Below the pieces are notes generated by a model. That model was given only the letters and a program-made list of their open reading frames with translations. It was not told the origin of the DNA and ran no database searches. A DNA stretch of 32,424 bases from a virus: the IMG/VR virus record IMGVR_UViG_3300033145_000152, positions 1 through 32,424 of that record; one strand, written 5' to 3'. The position numbers and the translations under genes were made by a program. This document shows positions 10,423-18,705 of the stretch, in pieces; position 1 is the stretch's first letter; each line of letters starts with the position of its first letter.

Positions 10423-11298
10423 TTACCGGCTCACGCCGACGCCCTTGACCTGTTCAACAATCGCGTTAAGCGCCGAGATTTCATCAATGCCCTTCTGTAA
10501 TGCCCCCGTGGCTCGATCCATCTCGTTCGCCATCGCCCAACACTCCGCTTCAGCAAGGTACACTACGGCGTTATGAAGCTGCGAATCGAGGTCGCACGTC
10601 ACACCTTCGAGATATGTCAAGTGAAAGTCGTGCTTGTCCGTGGGAATGAAATAGAAACCGGCAGTTGCTGGCGTTCCTGATGGGGAATACTCAACAACTT
10701 TTGTTTCTCCCGTATAACCCGTTATAATGTGATAAGAATTGTCATTTAGAAAATAAATGACCGCCCCTTTATAGTAATCATCCACGGTTGAATACCCGTA
10801 ATCATTTACATCGTCATATATAAAAAACGCCCCCTCTGATGGTGCATATGTGGTATTTGCAAACAGCAAAGGCGTCGGTTGTTTACGGTAATAAACGTCC
10901 GCAGCGGTGAGCGATGTTGGCATGAGCCGTATTGCCTCACTGAATAGCCACGCCAGCGGGTTTTTCGTCGATCCCGCAAGAATTGAGTTTTCCGTTTTCT
11001 TTAGGTCGTTCCAGTTGAGCATCGTACAATATAGCCCGCTGTAGTTCTTTACATTCTGTATTCCCTCGGTTCCGCGCAGCGGTTTGTATGTCAGGCCGGA
11101 GAGAGCGATAACCCCCGACGTTGCAGACTCGTTCGTGTCAAGAACTTCGAGTTGTGTTAAATACTCGTTAGCCGCAAGATTCGCGACAAGCACCTGTGAA
11201 TTGCTCAGTGTCAAGTGCTTCAGCTTGTCCGGGAACTTGGCCTTCTGCGGGTCTTCAAGCCGAAGAGCCAGCATGTCAATCATTTCCTGTACATTCAT
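10423..11298 (-). CDS. Connector/tail-adaptor-like protein, paralog C
   Basis: This 291-residue protein is clearly paralogous to the next gene upstream and, more distantly, to the gene at 14888-15910. All three open with a short helix (MNVQEMIDML here), share a beta segment ending in a DVYY/DVWY motif after a GI.VK core, and end in a helical part; this copy and the 11319 copy share LAEAECWA. Residues about 175-230 hold a beta module (VIYF, YHIITGYTGE, GFYFIPTD) like repeat units of many phage tail proteins. A GGAGAG ribosome site lies about 8 bases before the ATG. The position between the large tail protein and the ejection genes fits a tail-tube or adaptor ring protein. No named family is certain. 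Confidence 0.75.
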   Translation of the reverse strand: MNVQEMIDMLALRLEDPQKAKFPDKLKHLTLSNSQVLVANLAANEYLTQLEVLDTNESATSGVIALSGLTYKPLRGTEGIQNVKNYSGLYCTMLNWNDLKKTENSILAGSTKNPLAWLFSEAIRLMPTSLTAADVYYRKQPTPLLFANTTYAPSEGAFFIYDDVNDYGYSTVDDYYKGAVIYFLNDNSYHIITGYTGETKVVEYSPSGTPATAGFYFIPTDKHDFHLTYLEGVTCDLDSQLHNAVVYLAEAECWAMANEMDRATGALQKGIDEISALNAIVEQVKGVGVSR

Positions 11299-11318
11299 GG
11301 TATTATCTCTCCATCACT

Positions 11319-12230
11319 TTAGGTGTTTGTCCCTTTGGTGCCAATGCCAGATGCGGCTACGTAGCGCTCATTCAATGCCTTCGCCATCAGTTTTGCCCGT
11401 GCCACCGCCGCCTCCTGCCGAGCGGGTTGCGCGTCAATCGCCCAACACTCCGCCTCCGCGAGATCGAGAACAATGAGATGCAACGCACTGTTTAACTGGC
11501 ATGTTTCAACAACCGTATCCGCGTCCGACGAACTTGGGCCGATTGACAACGTATCAAAATCGCTGGTAATAAAGTAGATTTCGTCGTCCTCGAACACGGC
11601 ATCCGCCTCCGGGGCAACCGTGAATGTCCTTGTAGCGCCAACATAATCAGTTACAACGTGGAATGATTCCTGCACTGTTGACCTGATAACAGCACCGTTG
11701 TACGTGTCATCTTTCGTTGATAGGTTCTGGCCGTCGTCGCCGATGAATCCAGTACCCGCTGCTTCTGCAAGTGCACCGATGTCGTATTTGTACTTAATGT
11801 CGGCGGGTGCCTTGAGGTAGTAAACGTCGATGGACGGGTTTGTCTGCCCGTTATTGACGTAAATGGTATTCTGGTACACATAATACAGCGGGTTATTGCC
11901 AGACCTAGACAGGAACATATTCTGAACTTTTTTCAAATCCTTCTGGGTAATGTCGTGGAAATAATCGCCGTCATGTATTTTCACCTTGATTATTCCCTGT
12001 GCCCCACCGTAAACGGAGTATGTGAGCGATGACAACGCATACACGCCGCTCGTCGCCGTCAGGCTCTCTTCAATTACCTGTAATTCGGTCAGATACTCCT
12101 TTAAGACCATCGGAAGCCCTGTCTTTTGCGCGTTGTTCAGCACCCGTTCTTTCAGGGCGTCCGTAAAATTGGTGCCTGCCGCATCCGCAAGCCTCACTCC
12201 GAGGCTGTCTACCATTTCCGCAACGTTCAT
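11319..12230 (-). CDS. Connector/tail-adaptor-like protein, paralog B
   Basis: This 303-residue protein aligns by eye with the 291-residue downstream product along its whole length: MNVAEMVDSLGVRL at the start, QGIIKVKIHDGDYFHDI, DLKKVQN, NNPLYYVYQNTIYV, SIDVYYLKAP, and LAEAECWA near the end. Residues about 180-235 hold the same beta module as paralog C (VIRSTVQESFHVVTDYVGATRTFTV). An AAGGAGGAGGG ribosome site precedes the ATG. It follows the 880-residue tail protein with an 18-base gap. The likely role is a ring component between portal and tail or in the short tail; this is inferred from gene order and paralogy, not from a recognised family. Confidence 0.75.
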   Translation of the reverse strand: MNVAEMVDSLGVRLADAAGTNFTDALKERVLNNAQKTGLPMVLKEYLTELQVIEESLTATSGVYALSSLTYSVYGGAQGIIKVKIHDGDYFHDITQKDLKKVQNMFLSRSGNNPLYYVYQNTIYVNNGQTNPSIDVYYLKAPADIKYKYDIGALAEAAGTGFIGDDGQNLSTKDDTYNGAVIRSTVQESFHVVTDYVGATRTFTVAPEADAVFEDDEIYFITSDFDTLSIGPSSSDADTVVETCQLNSALHLIVLDLAEAECWAIDAQPARQEAAVARAKLMAKALNERYVAASGIGTKGTNT

Positions 12231-12248
12231 AATTTCATGCCCTCCTCC

Positions 12249-14891
12249 TTAACCGTGGAGTATTTCGATGCCGGTTATTTCAACGTCTGTTGTTCCTGAC
12301 GCATCGGTTATTTCGACACGTATCCGCTTTGCCCAATGGGCTATGCGCAGTCGGTACGATGTGTTGGCACCGTTTGCCGGGAGTGTGTGTTCCGAGTACA
12401 ATTCGACGACTCCCGTTCCCGATGTATCGTACTCATGCTTGCCAACAGTTCCCGTAAACGTCTCCCCGTGATTGTATTCCGTGCCGTTGTATGTGACGGC
12501 GTATGTAGCCCCGTCTATGTAAGGCGTTTCTGTTACTCCATATTCAACTCCGTTTTGGATGTCGCCCGATGCTATTTCGTCGTTATAGTATATTTTCATT
12601 GTAAGAGCAGCCGCCGCCTTGTAATTCACGGCGATGTATCTGACAATTTTTTCTTCCACATTGCTCAAAACAAACGTCTTCGATGTTAGCTGTATGGCAA
12701 CACTCTCGTCGGCGGTTGTCGCATAGACCTTCTTGTCCGAGTTTTGGAATACCAGCGCGTTTCCGTATTCGTCTTCGCTGAATATGCCAACGGTGATGGC
12801 ACTGTTGATTTCCCGCCATTGGTCAGTGACGATATTAAGCGCCCATATCTCGTCTCCGAGCACGAACATCACTTCCGACGTTAAGGGGTTGTAACCTGCC
12901 TTGATTGCCGCTTTATTGGCGTCGGATAGGTTGGCATACACATCGCCTATTGGCTCGCTTACACGGAGCTTTTCGGTAGGCGTCGAATCGGTGGCGGCAA
13001 GGTTGTTTGGGGAAAGTCGGTAGATGCCGTCGGTATGGCAGACGTACAGGTTCCCGGACACCTCAATATACCCGTTCGGCGCAAGGTTCCCAAGATTGTG
13101 TGCAGATTCCATGACGTTCCACTTCGTCGGGTCGGTCGGGTAGTCTTTGGTATTGATGAAGATAATGGCGTTCCGCTTCAACACAACGGGGTTGCCGTAG
13201 AGTTCCGCAAGGCCGGTGATTTCTCCGCCAGACCTGTAAGAGAAGTTCAGCACATTGGATGCGGGGTTTACGTCGTACTGTAAATATTCCGAGTACGAAA
13301 GCCAGTCGTCATGATACTCGTTCGTGCCGCCGGGATCGAGATAGATATTCGCCTGTAGCAACCGCCCATTGATTATCCGTGCGAACTTACCGTTGATTTT
13401 GATGTACTTCTCGTCGCGCCCCGTCTCGACAACAACGCCATTTGAATCAAAAATATCGCCGTGGTTTAGCGGTGGGGGTGCGCCGTCAGGCTGACCAGTG
13501 TCGAACCAGTGGTATAGGCCGGTAGTTCCGCTGTCGGCGAAATTGCAATAGTTCCCGTATGATGGCCTCAATACTTTCCATTCCGCGAAAGGCGAGCTTG
13601 GAGCCGCCACGGCAAGCGTGGTGCCGAGATATTGTATAGCTCGCTTATAACTGTTTGCGATATATCTCATGCGGATGGCAGTATCGTCTTGGAAATAAAG
13701 CACACCACCCCTGTGAGACAACGTTCCCGTGTCTTCTGTTACTATTGCCATATTCTCGCCGCAGAATAACCCTGTTTTTTGTTCTTCGAGTAGCCCGAAC
13801 CCGCCGCCCGTATCCTCATAAAGTTTCCAGCCCCCATTAAAGTGTTCATCATATTCAGTGACACCACCACCACCAGCCCATGAATCAAATCGAAACAAAT
13901 ACTCTTCGCCGATTTCCACGGGCGTAACGTTAAATAAAAGATCGATGGATGATAACTGGTAGCTATATGCAAGGTTTATTGTTTCGGTTAAATTAGACAA
14001 ATAGGCATAATTATCACCAACAACGGCACCATCGTCATCGCCAAGCACATCGGTTGCGGGGCGGGTAAAATCTATTGTTTCGAGCTCCTTATATCCCGTA
14101 CCGTCGTTATTTTCCCGGTAAATTTTCATACCCGTAACGCGCTTATTATGATTAGCATAAGTAATTGTCCAATACAGCTGGACAATACTGTTATCTTTGT
14201 CAGAGGGGAACTGAACCGTAAGCGGGTTGCTCATGAGTGATTCTTGAATCCCGTCGTAGATGTACGAGAAGCGGTAATTCAGTGTGTGCGAACCCGACAA
14301 AACCCTCCCCATCGTACTGTCGGCGACATACGTCTCGTAGTAAATATCCAAGTCAGGTGCGTCAATCGTACTCGCCATACCGTAGAACTGTGCCGTCGGG
14401 TCGTAACACCCGTCGAAGTATTCCTTGTCGATATACCCCAGCCAAATACCCTCTGATTCAAGTGTTGGCGGAGTATTTATTACAGCCCCCGGCAGAAACC
14501 GAAGCCTTCCACCCTCGTATACAATGGGATTCCTTGACTTTGCGTGATAGAACGTTCCCGTAAGCGATATTCCGCTTATGCTGTTAAGCGCCGTCCACGA
14601 TGATGGACTCTCAAAACCGTAGAGGCCAACTACCCTAAAATTCTCGGCATCCACGTACACACCAATGTAAAGCTCGCCCCCGGAAAGCTCATCATGGATG
14701 TAAGTATATAGGTTGTCCATAATAGCTGAGGCCGCCGTCGCTATTTTTGTCCCAAACCCAAACGTCTTCACCAGCTTACCGTTCAGCGGCCTCAGATTTT
14801 TAAGTTCAACCGATAGTCTGTTGTCGATTATCTCACGGTTGGCATTCGAGAATACGCCCTGAAAGTCAGTCACTTTGATTAGATTGCTCAT
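12249..14891 (-). CDS. Large short-tail protein (nozzle/hub-like, beta-propeller and FnIII-like)
   Basis: This 880-residue, almost all-beta protein opens with a segment typical of podoviral tail hub proteins: VTDFQGVF, then DNRLSVELKNLRPLNGKL. Residues about 205-285 look like a fibronectin-III-type domain (LNYRFSYIYDGIQES, VTGMKIYR). Residues about 530-720 carry repeated blade-like motifs (GLAELYGNPVVLKRNAIIFI, GNLYVCHTDGIYRLSP, SEVMFVLGDEIWALNI) that suggest a beta-propeller. The C-terminus has a small domain ending VEITGIEILHG. The start ATG overlaps the preceding stop in an ATGA junction, so it is coupled to the connector-like gene. Gene order matches T7 gp12 (tail tubular protein B) or P22 gp10; which fold it shares cannot be decided from sequence alone. 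Confidence 0.75.
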   Translation of the reverse strand: MSNLIKVTDFQGVFSNANREIIDNRLSVELKNLRPLNGKLVKTFGFGTKIATAASAIMDNLYTYIHDELSGGELYIGVYVDAENFRVVGLYGFESPSSWTALNSISGISLTGTFYHAKSRNPIVYEGGRLRFLPGAVINTPPTLESEGIWLGYIDKEYFDGCYDPTAQFYGMASTIDAPDLDIYYETYVADSTMGRVLSGSHTLNYRFSYIYDGIQESLMSNPLTVQFPSDKDNSIVQLYWTITYANHNKRVTGMKIYRENNDGTGYKELETIDFTRPATDVLGDDDGAVVGDNYAYLSNLTETINLAYSYQLSSIDLLFNVTPVEIGEEYLFRFDSWAGGGGVTEYDEHFNGGWKLYEDTGGGFGLLEEQKTGLFCGENMAIVTEDTGTLSHRGGVLYFQDDTAIRMRYIANSYKRAIQYLGTTLAVAAPSSPFAEWKVLRPSYGNYCNFADSGTTGLYHWFDTGQPDGAPPPLNHGDIFDSNGVVVETGRDEKYIKINGKFARIINGRLLQANIYLDPGGTNEYHDDWLSYSEYLQYDVNPASNVLNFSYRSGGEITGLAELYGNPVVLKRNAIIFINTKDYPTDPTKWNVMESAHNLGNLAPNGYIEVSGNLYVCHTDGIYRLSPNNLAATDSTPTEKLRVSEPIGDVYANLSDANKAAIKAGYNPLTSEVMFVLGDEIWALNIVTDQWREINSAITVGIFSEDEYGNALVFQNSDKKVYATTADESVAIQLTSKTFVLSNVEEKIVRYIAVNYKAAAALTMKIYYNDEIASGDIQNGVEYGVTETPYIDGATYAVTYNGTEYNHGETFTGTVGKHEYDTSGTGVVELYSEHTLPANGANTSYRLRIAHWAKRIRVEITDASGTTDVEITGIEILHG

Positions 14892-15910
14892 CTCGACAAA
14901 TACCCCAATCCATAGGGAATGTTCGTTTTGTATCTTGTCGTGCCGTACTTCATGTCATCGGGCAATGGCGCGGAATCGTTTATCTCGGCGATACGGGCAA
15001 GGGTGCGGTTGTAAAGCCGCATTATTGAGGAGTCCTTGTCGACATAATCTTCAAGTGCAAGCCCAATGAGTATTTCGTGGTAAACATCGTCGAGTTCACT
15101 GCTCACGTCAACAAATGGTTTAATCGAAATGACTATCTTCCCGTCAAAATCGGCGGTGGGAGTAATAACCAGATTGCCGACAGACGTAGCGGTGGTGTTG
15201 AAGGTTCCAGTAGCACTAAGACCCGGCGATGAATACCCGCCAAAAGCAATGGTGAACGTACCTGCCGTTCTGCCCGTGACCGTATAGACGATCTGGTATG
15301 TAGTTGCAACCACTGCTGGTTTCGTTTGAAGAAGGGTGACAACATTGCCAACAGTATGCGTCCATCCATCAGTCCAGTCCCCGTCCGTAGTCCATCCGGT
15401 GTTGGGCTGGTCGGTAGCAAGTAAAAACTCGTCCCCATCAGCATCGCCATCGTCAAGCGACATGGCCGTAGGTGCGGCGCGATACCACACATCGACGTTG
15501 TACCCGGTCGGCATCACATATGCGTTATTGCCGAACACGTAGTAAATCGGACGGGTGGTGTTGAACGGTGTATCACCCCCAGCATTGATTTCCTTGCGGT
15601 ATTGATCGAGCGTGATGCGGTTGCAGAATTTGTAATCCGTGCCGTGCAACTTCACCTGTAGAATACCCGCGCCGTTGCGATATACGCCGCTTTCCAAAGC
15701 AGTAATGTCGAACGCTCCGTCTGAATCCAGTTCGACACTCTCGTCTTTTGTGTCGAAAGGCGTGAGTATTCCGGGCTTCATCGTGTCGAATAGGCGTATC
15801 TGCGCAGAATTTAATAGCCCGACGAGACGGGCGGGGGTCATGTACCGCCCATCTTCGTCAAAGGTGAATGTGTACATCTGCATGGTATCGATCATCGTTT
15901 GCAGCGTCAT
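14888..15910 (-). CDS. Connector/tail-adaptor-like protein, paralog A, with inserted jelly-roll-like module
   Basis: This 340-residue protein is placed like T7 gp11 or P22 gp4, directly before the large tail protein. It shares with the two downstream paralogs the N-terminal helix (MTLQTMIDTMQM), the GAGILQVKLHGTDYKFCNRI core, the IYYVFGNNAYVMP strand and the DVWYRAAP motif. Residues about 200-270 differ: they form a beta module (TYQIVYTVTGRTAGTFTIAF, ATGTFNTTATSVGNLVI, DFDGKIVISIKPF) that occurs as an appended domain in many virion proteins. The C-terminal 60 residues are helical and then basic, without the LAEAECWA motif of the other two. The role as first adaptor ring on the portal is inferred from order. 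Confidence 0.75.
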   Translation of the reverse strand: MTLQTMIDTMQMYTFTFDEDGRYMTPARLVGLLNSAQIRLFDTMKPGILTPFDTKDESVELDSDGAFDITALESGVYRNGAGILQVKLHGTDYKFCNRITLDQYRKEINAGGDTPFNTTRPIYYVFGNNAYVMPTGYNVDVWYRAAPTAMSLDDGDADGDEFLLATDQPNTGWTTDGDWTDGWTHTVGNVVTLLQTKPAVVATTYQIVYTVTGRTAGTFTIAFGGYSSPGLSATGTFNTTATSVGNLVITPTADFDGKIVISIKPFVDVSSELDDVYHEILIGLALEDYVDKDSSIMRLYNRTLARIAEINDSAPLPDDMKYGTTRYKTNIPYGLGYLSR

Positions 15911-15916
15911 TGGCTA

Positions 15917-16255
15917 TCAGCCCTCTTCCTCGTTGTGATCGATCAAGTCAGCCAGCGCCCCCACGTATGTTTTGCCATCTTCCACAAGCGCGGCTTCGGC
16001 CTCTGCGATTTTGCGGATGAGGGTTTCGGGTTTACTCATGACCGCATACCCATTTATCTTAAGTTCCTTTGCGCGTGCCTTGAGCGCAGATACGTCGGGC
16101 GGAGTCTCCGGCTCATCACCCAATCTTTTCGGATTATCAACCCATCCTGCCCCGGCATCGTCAAACTCAATGGGGTTATCAAACAGCCTCGCGCCGTGTT
16201 CTTTGTGATACATCCAGCACGGGTAAGACTGCGGGTTTTTGCTCTTTGTTTCCAT
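15917..16255 (-). CDS. Small head protein with HeH/SAP-like helical motif
   Basis: I chose the ATG at 16255 because GGAGG lies 6 bases before it; the in-frame ATG 12 bases further upstream has no ribosome site. The product has 112 residues. The N-terminal half has an aromatic and Asp/Pro-rich stretch (CWMYHKEHGARLFDN, GAGWVDNP). Residues about 60-95 (LKARAKELKINGYAVMSKPE then LIRKIAEAE) match the helix-extended-loop-helix pattern of HeH/LEM and Rho-N-like motifs that often appear in small phage head proteins. It lies between coat-associated genes and the connector genes. The motif is used for nucleic-acid or protein contacts elsewhere; the function here is unknown. Confidence 0.7.
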   Translation of the reverse strand: METKSKNPQSYPCWMYHKEHGARLFDNPIEFDDAGAGWVDNPKRLGDEPETPPDVSALKARAKELKINGYAVMSKPETLIRKIAEAEAALVEDGKTYVGALADLIDHNEEEG

Positions 16256-16285
16256 GCGATCCTCCATGTCTGTGCTACGCGGTAA

Positions 16286-16894
16286 TTAATACCCGGTAAT
16301 TGTTGAATCTGCACCGGCACCGGATTCCAGCATACACCAGTAAACGTTACTTACCGCCAAGACCCTGAATGCAGCAGCAACGGATGCCACTGTTTTATAC
16401 TTCGTCCACGCACCGTCTACCATCGCCAAAAGGGTATCGCCAGTTGCGGTTGTAACAAGTAGGCTATCGCTGTCATTAGCGATAAACTCATAATTCCCTC
16501 CGACTGCGGCGGACGGAAGCGTGAGGGTACATTTTTGATCCATTGTTGCGCCAGCGTAGTACGTCTTTCCATATTCGTCCGCCGTGAGTACGCCGCTCGT
16601 GTTTACTATTGCCACTCCGCCAACAATACCAGCAATACTTCCGTCAGAATCAAGCACCAACGCCTTGCTCGCCTCGGCGAGTCCCGCTGTCGTTATATCG
16701 GTATAGTTAAGCTCGTCAACGTCCGATGTGATGCCATCCAGCACGTTCACCTCGTCAGCGGTCGCGGTAATCTTTGATACGTCTATCGTGGCGAACCGCA
16801 CATTGATGTTATCCTGCGCAAAGGGCTGAATAACCGGCATCACCATAAGCGCAAGCGCAATCACCATGCAGGCATAAAGAGTTACTCGTTTCAT
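16286..16894 (-). CDS. Head-fibre/decoration-like protein with signal peptide
   Basis: This 202-residue protein begins with a Sec-type signal sequence: MKR, a hydrophobic core to about residue 20, and a PFAQ cleavage region near 27. It is followed by a TATADEVNVLDGI repeat-like segment and DELNYTD, a pattern of Asp-Gly fibre repeats frequent in phage head fibres and appendages. Residues about 95-200 form a beta domain (KTYYAGATMDQKCTLTLPSA, YEFIANDSDSLLV) typical of the trimeric tip of short fibres. The gene sits between a decoration-like protein and the connector genes. The export signal on a virion-type protein is odd; if cleaved, the mature protein would lie outside the cytoplasm. Function is inferred from motifs only. 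Confidence 0.7.
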   Translation of the reverse strand: MKRVTLYACMVIALALMVMPVIQPFAQDNINVRFATIDVSKITATADEVNVLDGITSDVDELNYTDITTAGLAEASKALVLDSDGSIAGIVGGVAIVNTSGVLTADEYGKTYYAGATMDQKCTLTLPSAAVGGNYEFIANDSDSLLVTTATGDTLLAMVDGAWTKYKTVASVAAAFRVLAVSNVYWCMLESGAGADSTITGY

Positions 16895-16957
16895 TGTGTC
16901 TGTACTCCCTGTTAATCTTGTGTGCCGGGACAGCGATTAGGCCGCCCCGGCCACCTG

Positions 16958-17371
16958 TTAAGCCTTGTAATCGGCGGTTGCGAATGCCCGCGAAACATGA
17001 AGCTCGCCGGTTCTCGGGTCAACAACGGCAAGATAATTCGCCGTTTTCGCCGTATCGGTGATAGTGATAACGGCCTCGCCACTGGCGTTAGTGACAAACA
17101 GGCCGTGCTTATCGTCATCAAGCGAACCTATCAACGCACCGCTCCCGCCATCGCTATGCGCACTTGACGCATCGTCAGCAGGCGTTGCGCCCTGTGCATC
17201 GCTGCACGTATAATAGGTAAATACAAACGGCCTTTCAACCGCCTGCCCGTCGGCGTCCAGAAATTGAACGGTAACATCGGCTTCATACTGCGTTCCGCCA
17301 GCGGCGATAGCGAAGTCGATATACGGCTGGATGCCGAGATTGTTTAGTGCTGTATTTGAGCCTCGTGCCAT
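16958..17371 (-). CDS. Probable capsid decoration protein (Ig-like)
   Basis: The product has 137 residues, directly downstream of the coat gene with an AAGGAG site 8 bases before the ATG. The sequence is beta-rich with the rhythm of a phage Ig-like module: ADVTVQFLDADGQAVERPFV, FTYYTCSDAQG, a Gly/Ser/Asp-rich loop, LFVTNASGEAVITITD, YLAVVDPRTGELHVSR. No signal peptide or membrane segment is seen. Small beta proteins next to the coat gene commonly stabilise or decorate the shell; this is inferred from position and fold pattern. A hairpin (17402-17423) separates it from the coat stop. Confidence 0.65.
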   Translation of the reverse strand: MARGSNTALNNLGIQPYIDFAIAAGGTQYEADVTVQFLDADGQAVERPFVFTYYTCSDAQGATPADDASSAHSDGGSGALIGSLDDDKHGLFVTNASGEAVITITDTAKTANYLAVVDPRTGELHVSRAFATADYKA

Positions 17372-17401
17372 TGTACTACACTCCTTCGTATTGTGTTGGG
17401 G

Positions 17402-17423
17402 CGGGATGATATTTCACATCCCG
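17402..17423 (-). other. RNA hairpin after the coat gene
   Basis: A perfect 7-bp stem (CGGGATG/CATCCCG) with an 8-base loop lies 23 bases after the coat stop and before the decoration gene. There is no U-run after it on the coding strand, so it is not a normal intrinsic terminator. A 3' stabilising structure or a weak attenuator between coat and downstream genes is possible. Confidence 0.45.
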
Positions 17424-17445
17424 ACCCTTGTTATTGGTTGTTGAC

Positions 17446-18684
17446 TTATCCCAGCAAACGACATGCGAAACCGGGGTTGATGCACTGCCACGCATACAGA
17501 ATATCGAAGCGCATGACATTCACATCTGTATAAATGTTGCCCTGCCGCATATACCGCATGGAGATGCCGGTAACATCGTCAGTGGCGGTCGAACCCTTGC
17601 ACCCATCGAGAACTTCAAGCTGCGCAGTGGCAAACGTGAAGGCGTTCTTGTGGAATGCGAGGTTGGCAACGTGAGACCCCACGAGTACAGGAACCGCGTT
17701 CTCCGCCGGAGCGCTAACCACGGTCTGGTATGCCTCGTTAACGGCAGCCGTAACGATTGCCGGGGAGACGACCAAAGATAGATAGCCGCTTGAGTCCGCC
17801 GTGCCACCCGAAATAACCGTGAACTGCTGTAACTGACCGGTGCTATTGCGGTTTTTGGGATTAACTCCATACACGCCGAGCGTGATAATGTCACCCTGTG
17901 TGAAAATCTCGGTGGATGCGGTAGCGCCATCGAGATAAACCGTCGATGTAGAACCGTTCACGTCAGACGTGAGATAGGTTAAGCCTGTCGTTCCGGCACT
18001 GATGTCGGAGTCGAGGCAAACAACCGGGTCACCGCCATTGCCACCGGCAGTATGCGAAACCACGTTCTGGTCACCGTAAATGTCGAACGAACCTGTGCGC
18101 CCAAGCAGTCCGTTTGTGACCATTCCGCGAACTTCCTTCTCAAGATAGAGACCCTTGAGCGCATTGGCTATTGACCATTCCGCAGCGGGATTAAGAACGA
18201 GTTTGCGGTCTTTGCGCGGCACACCATAATTGTCGAGCTTCGTGGCTGCGTCCCCGATGGCGGCGAATGTTCCCGGTGTCGTTCCCGCGGTTCCGGCAGC
18301 GTTATAGACCTTGTAGTACTGTGCAAGGCCATCAGCGTCCACCTTGTTTGCCAGTTCATCAACGACGGGCTGGATAATGCGCTCGGAAAATCTGTCAAGA
18401 CCCAGCGTAAGGTCTTTCGCTGTAAACTCTATAGCGCAATGCTCCTGCGAGAGAGTCAGGTTCACGCTGCTTTCCTTAAGCGCATTCATGCTCGAAGTAA
18501 TATCCGACCCGCTACCAGTCATAAAACGGTTCGGCTTCTGGACGCGAATCGTCTCGCCTACTTTGCGAAACTCCTTTGAATGCCCCTGATGGACATTTGT
18601 AACGAATCTGGTGTTGTTCTTGAATTGCATGATGAACTCTTTTGCGATGATGTCATCATGCAGTTGGGTATGTATGCTTGACAT
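17446..18684 (-). CDS. Major capsid (coat) protein, P22 coat family
   Basis: This 412-residue product matches the P22 gp5-type coat family (430 residues in P22). Supporting segments are the N-terminal helix with AKEFIMQFKNNTRFVTNV, the KVGETIRVQKPNRF strand, the helix with LTLSQEHCAIEFTAKDLTLG, and SERIIQPVVDELANKVDADG, all features of this HK97-fold subgroup. A beta-rich stretch (residues about 225-300) could be the inserted I-domain-like region. The C-terminus ends with AWQCINPGFACRLLG. A TAAGGAAC site precedes the ATG. It lies directly after the scaffold gene, as in P22. It would form the icosahedral shell. Confidence 0.9.
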   Translation of the reverse strand: MSSIHTQLHDDIIAKEFIMQFKNNTRFVTNVHQGHSKEFRKVGETIRVQKPNRFMTGSGSDITSSMNALKESSVNLTLSQEHCAIEFTAKDLTLGLDRFSERIIQPVVDELANKVDADGLAQYYKVYNAAGTAGTTPGTFAAIGDAATKLDNYGVPRKDRKLVLNPAAEWSIANALKGLYLEKEVRGMVTNGLLGRTGSFDIYGDQNVVSHTAGGNGGDPVVCLDSDISAGTTGLTYLTSDVNGSTSTVYLDGATASTEIFTQGDIITLGVYGVNPKNRNSTGQLQQFTVISGGTADSSGYLSLVVSPAIVTAAVNEAYQTVVSAPAENAVPVLVGSHVANLAFHKNAFTFATAQLEVLDGCKGSTATDDVTGISMRYMRQGNIYTDVNVMRFDILYAWQCINPGFACRLLG

Positions 18685-18705
18685 GGTTCTGTTCCTTATG
18701 GGTTA

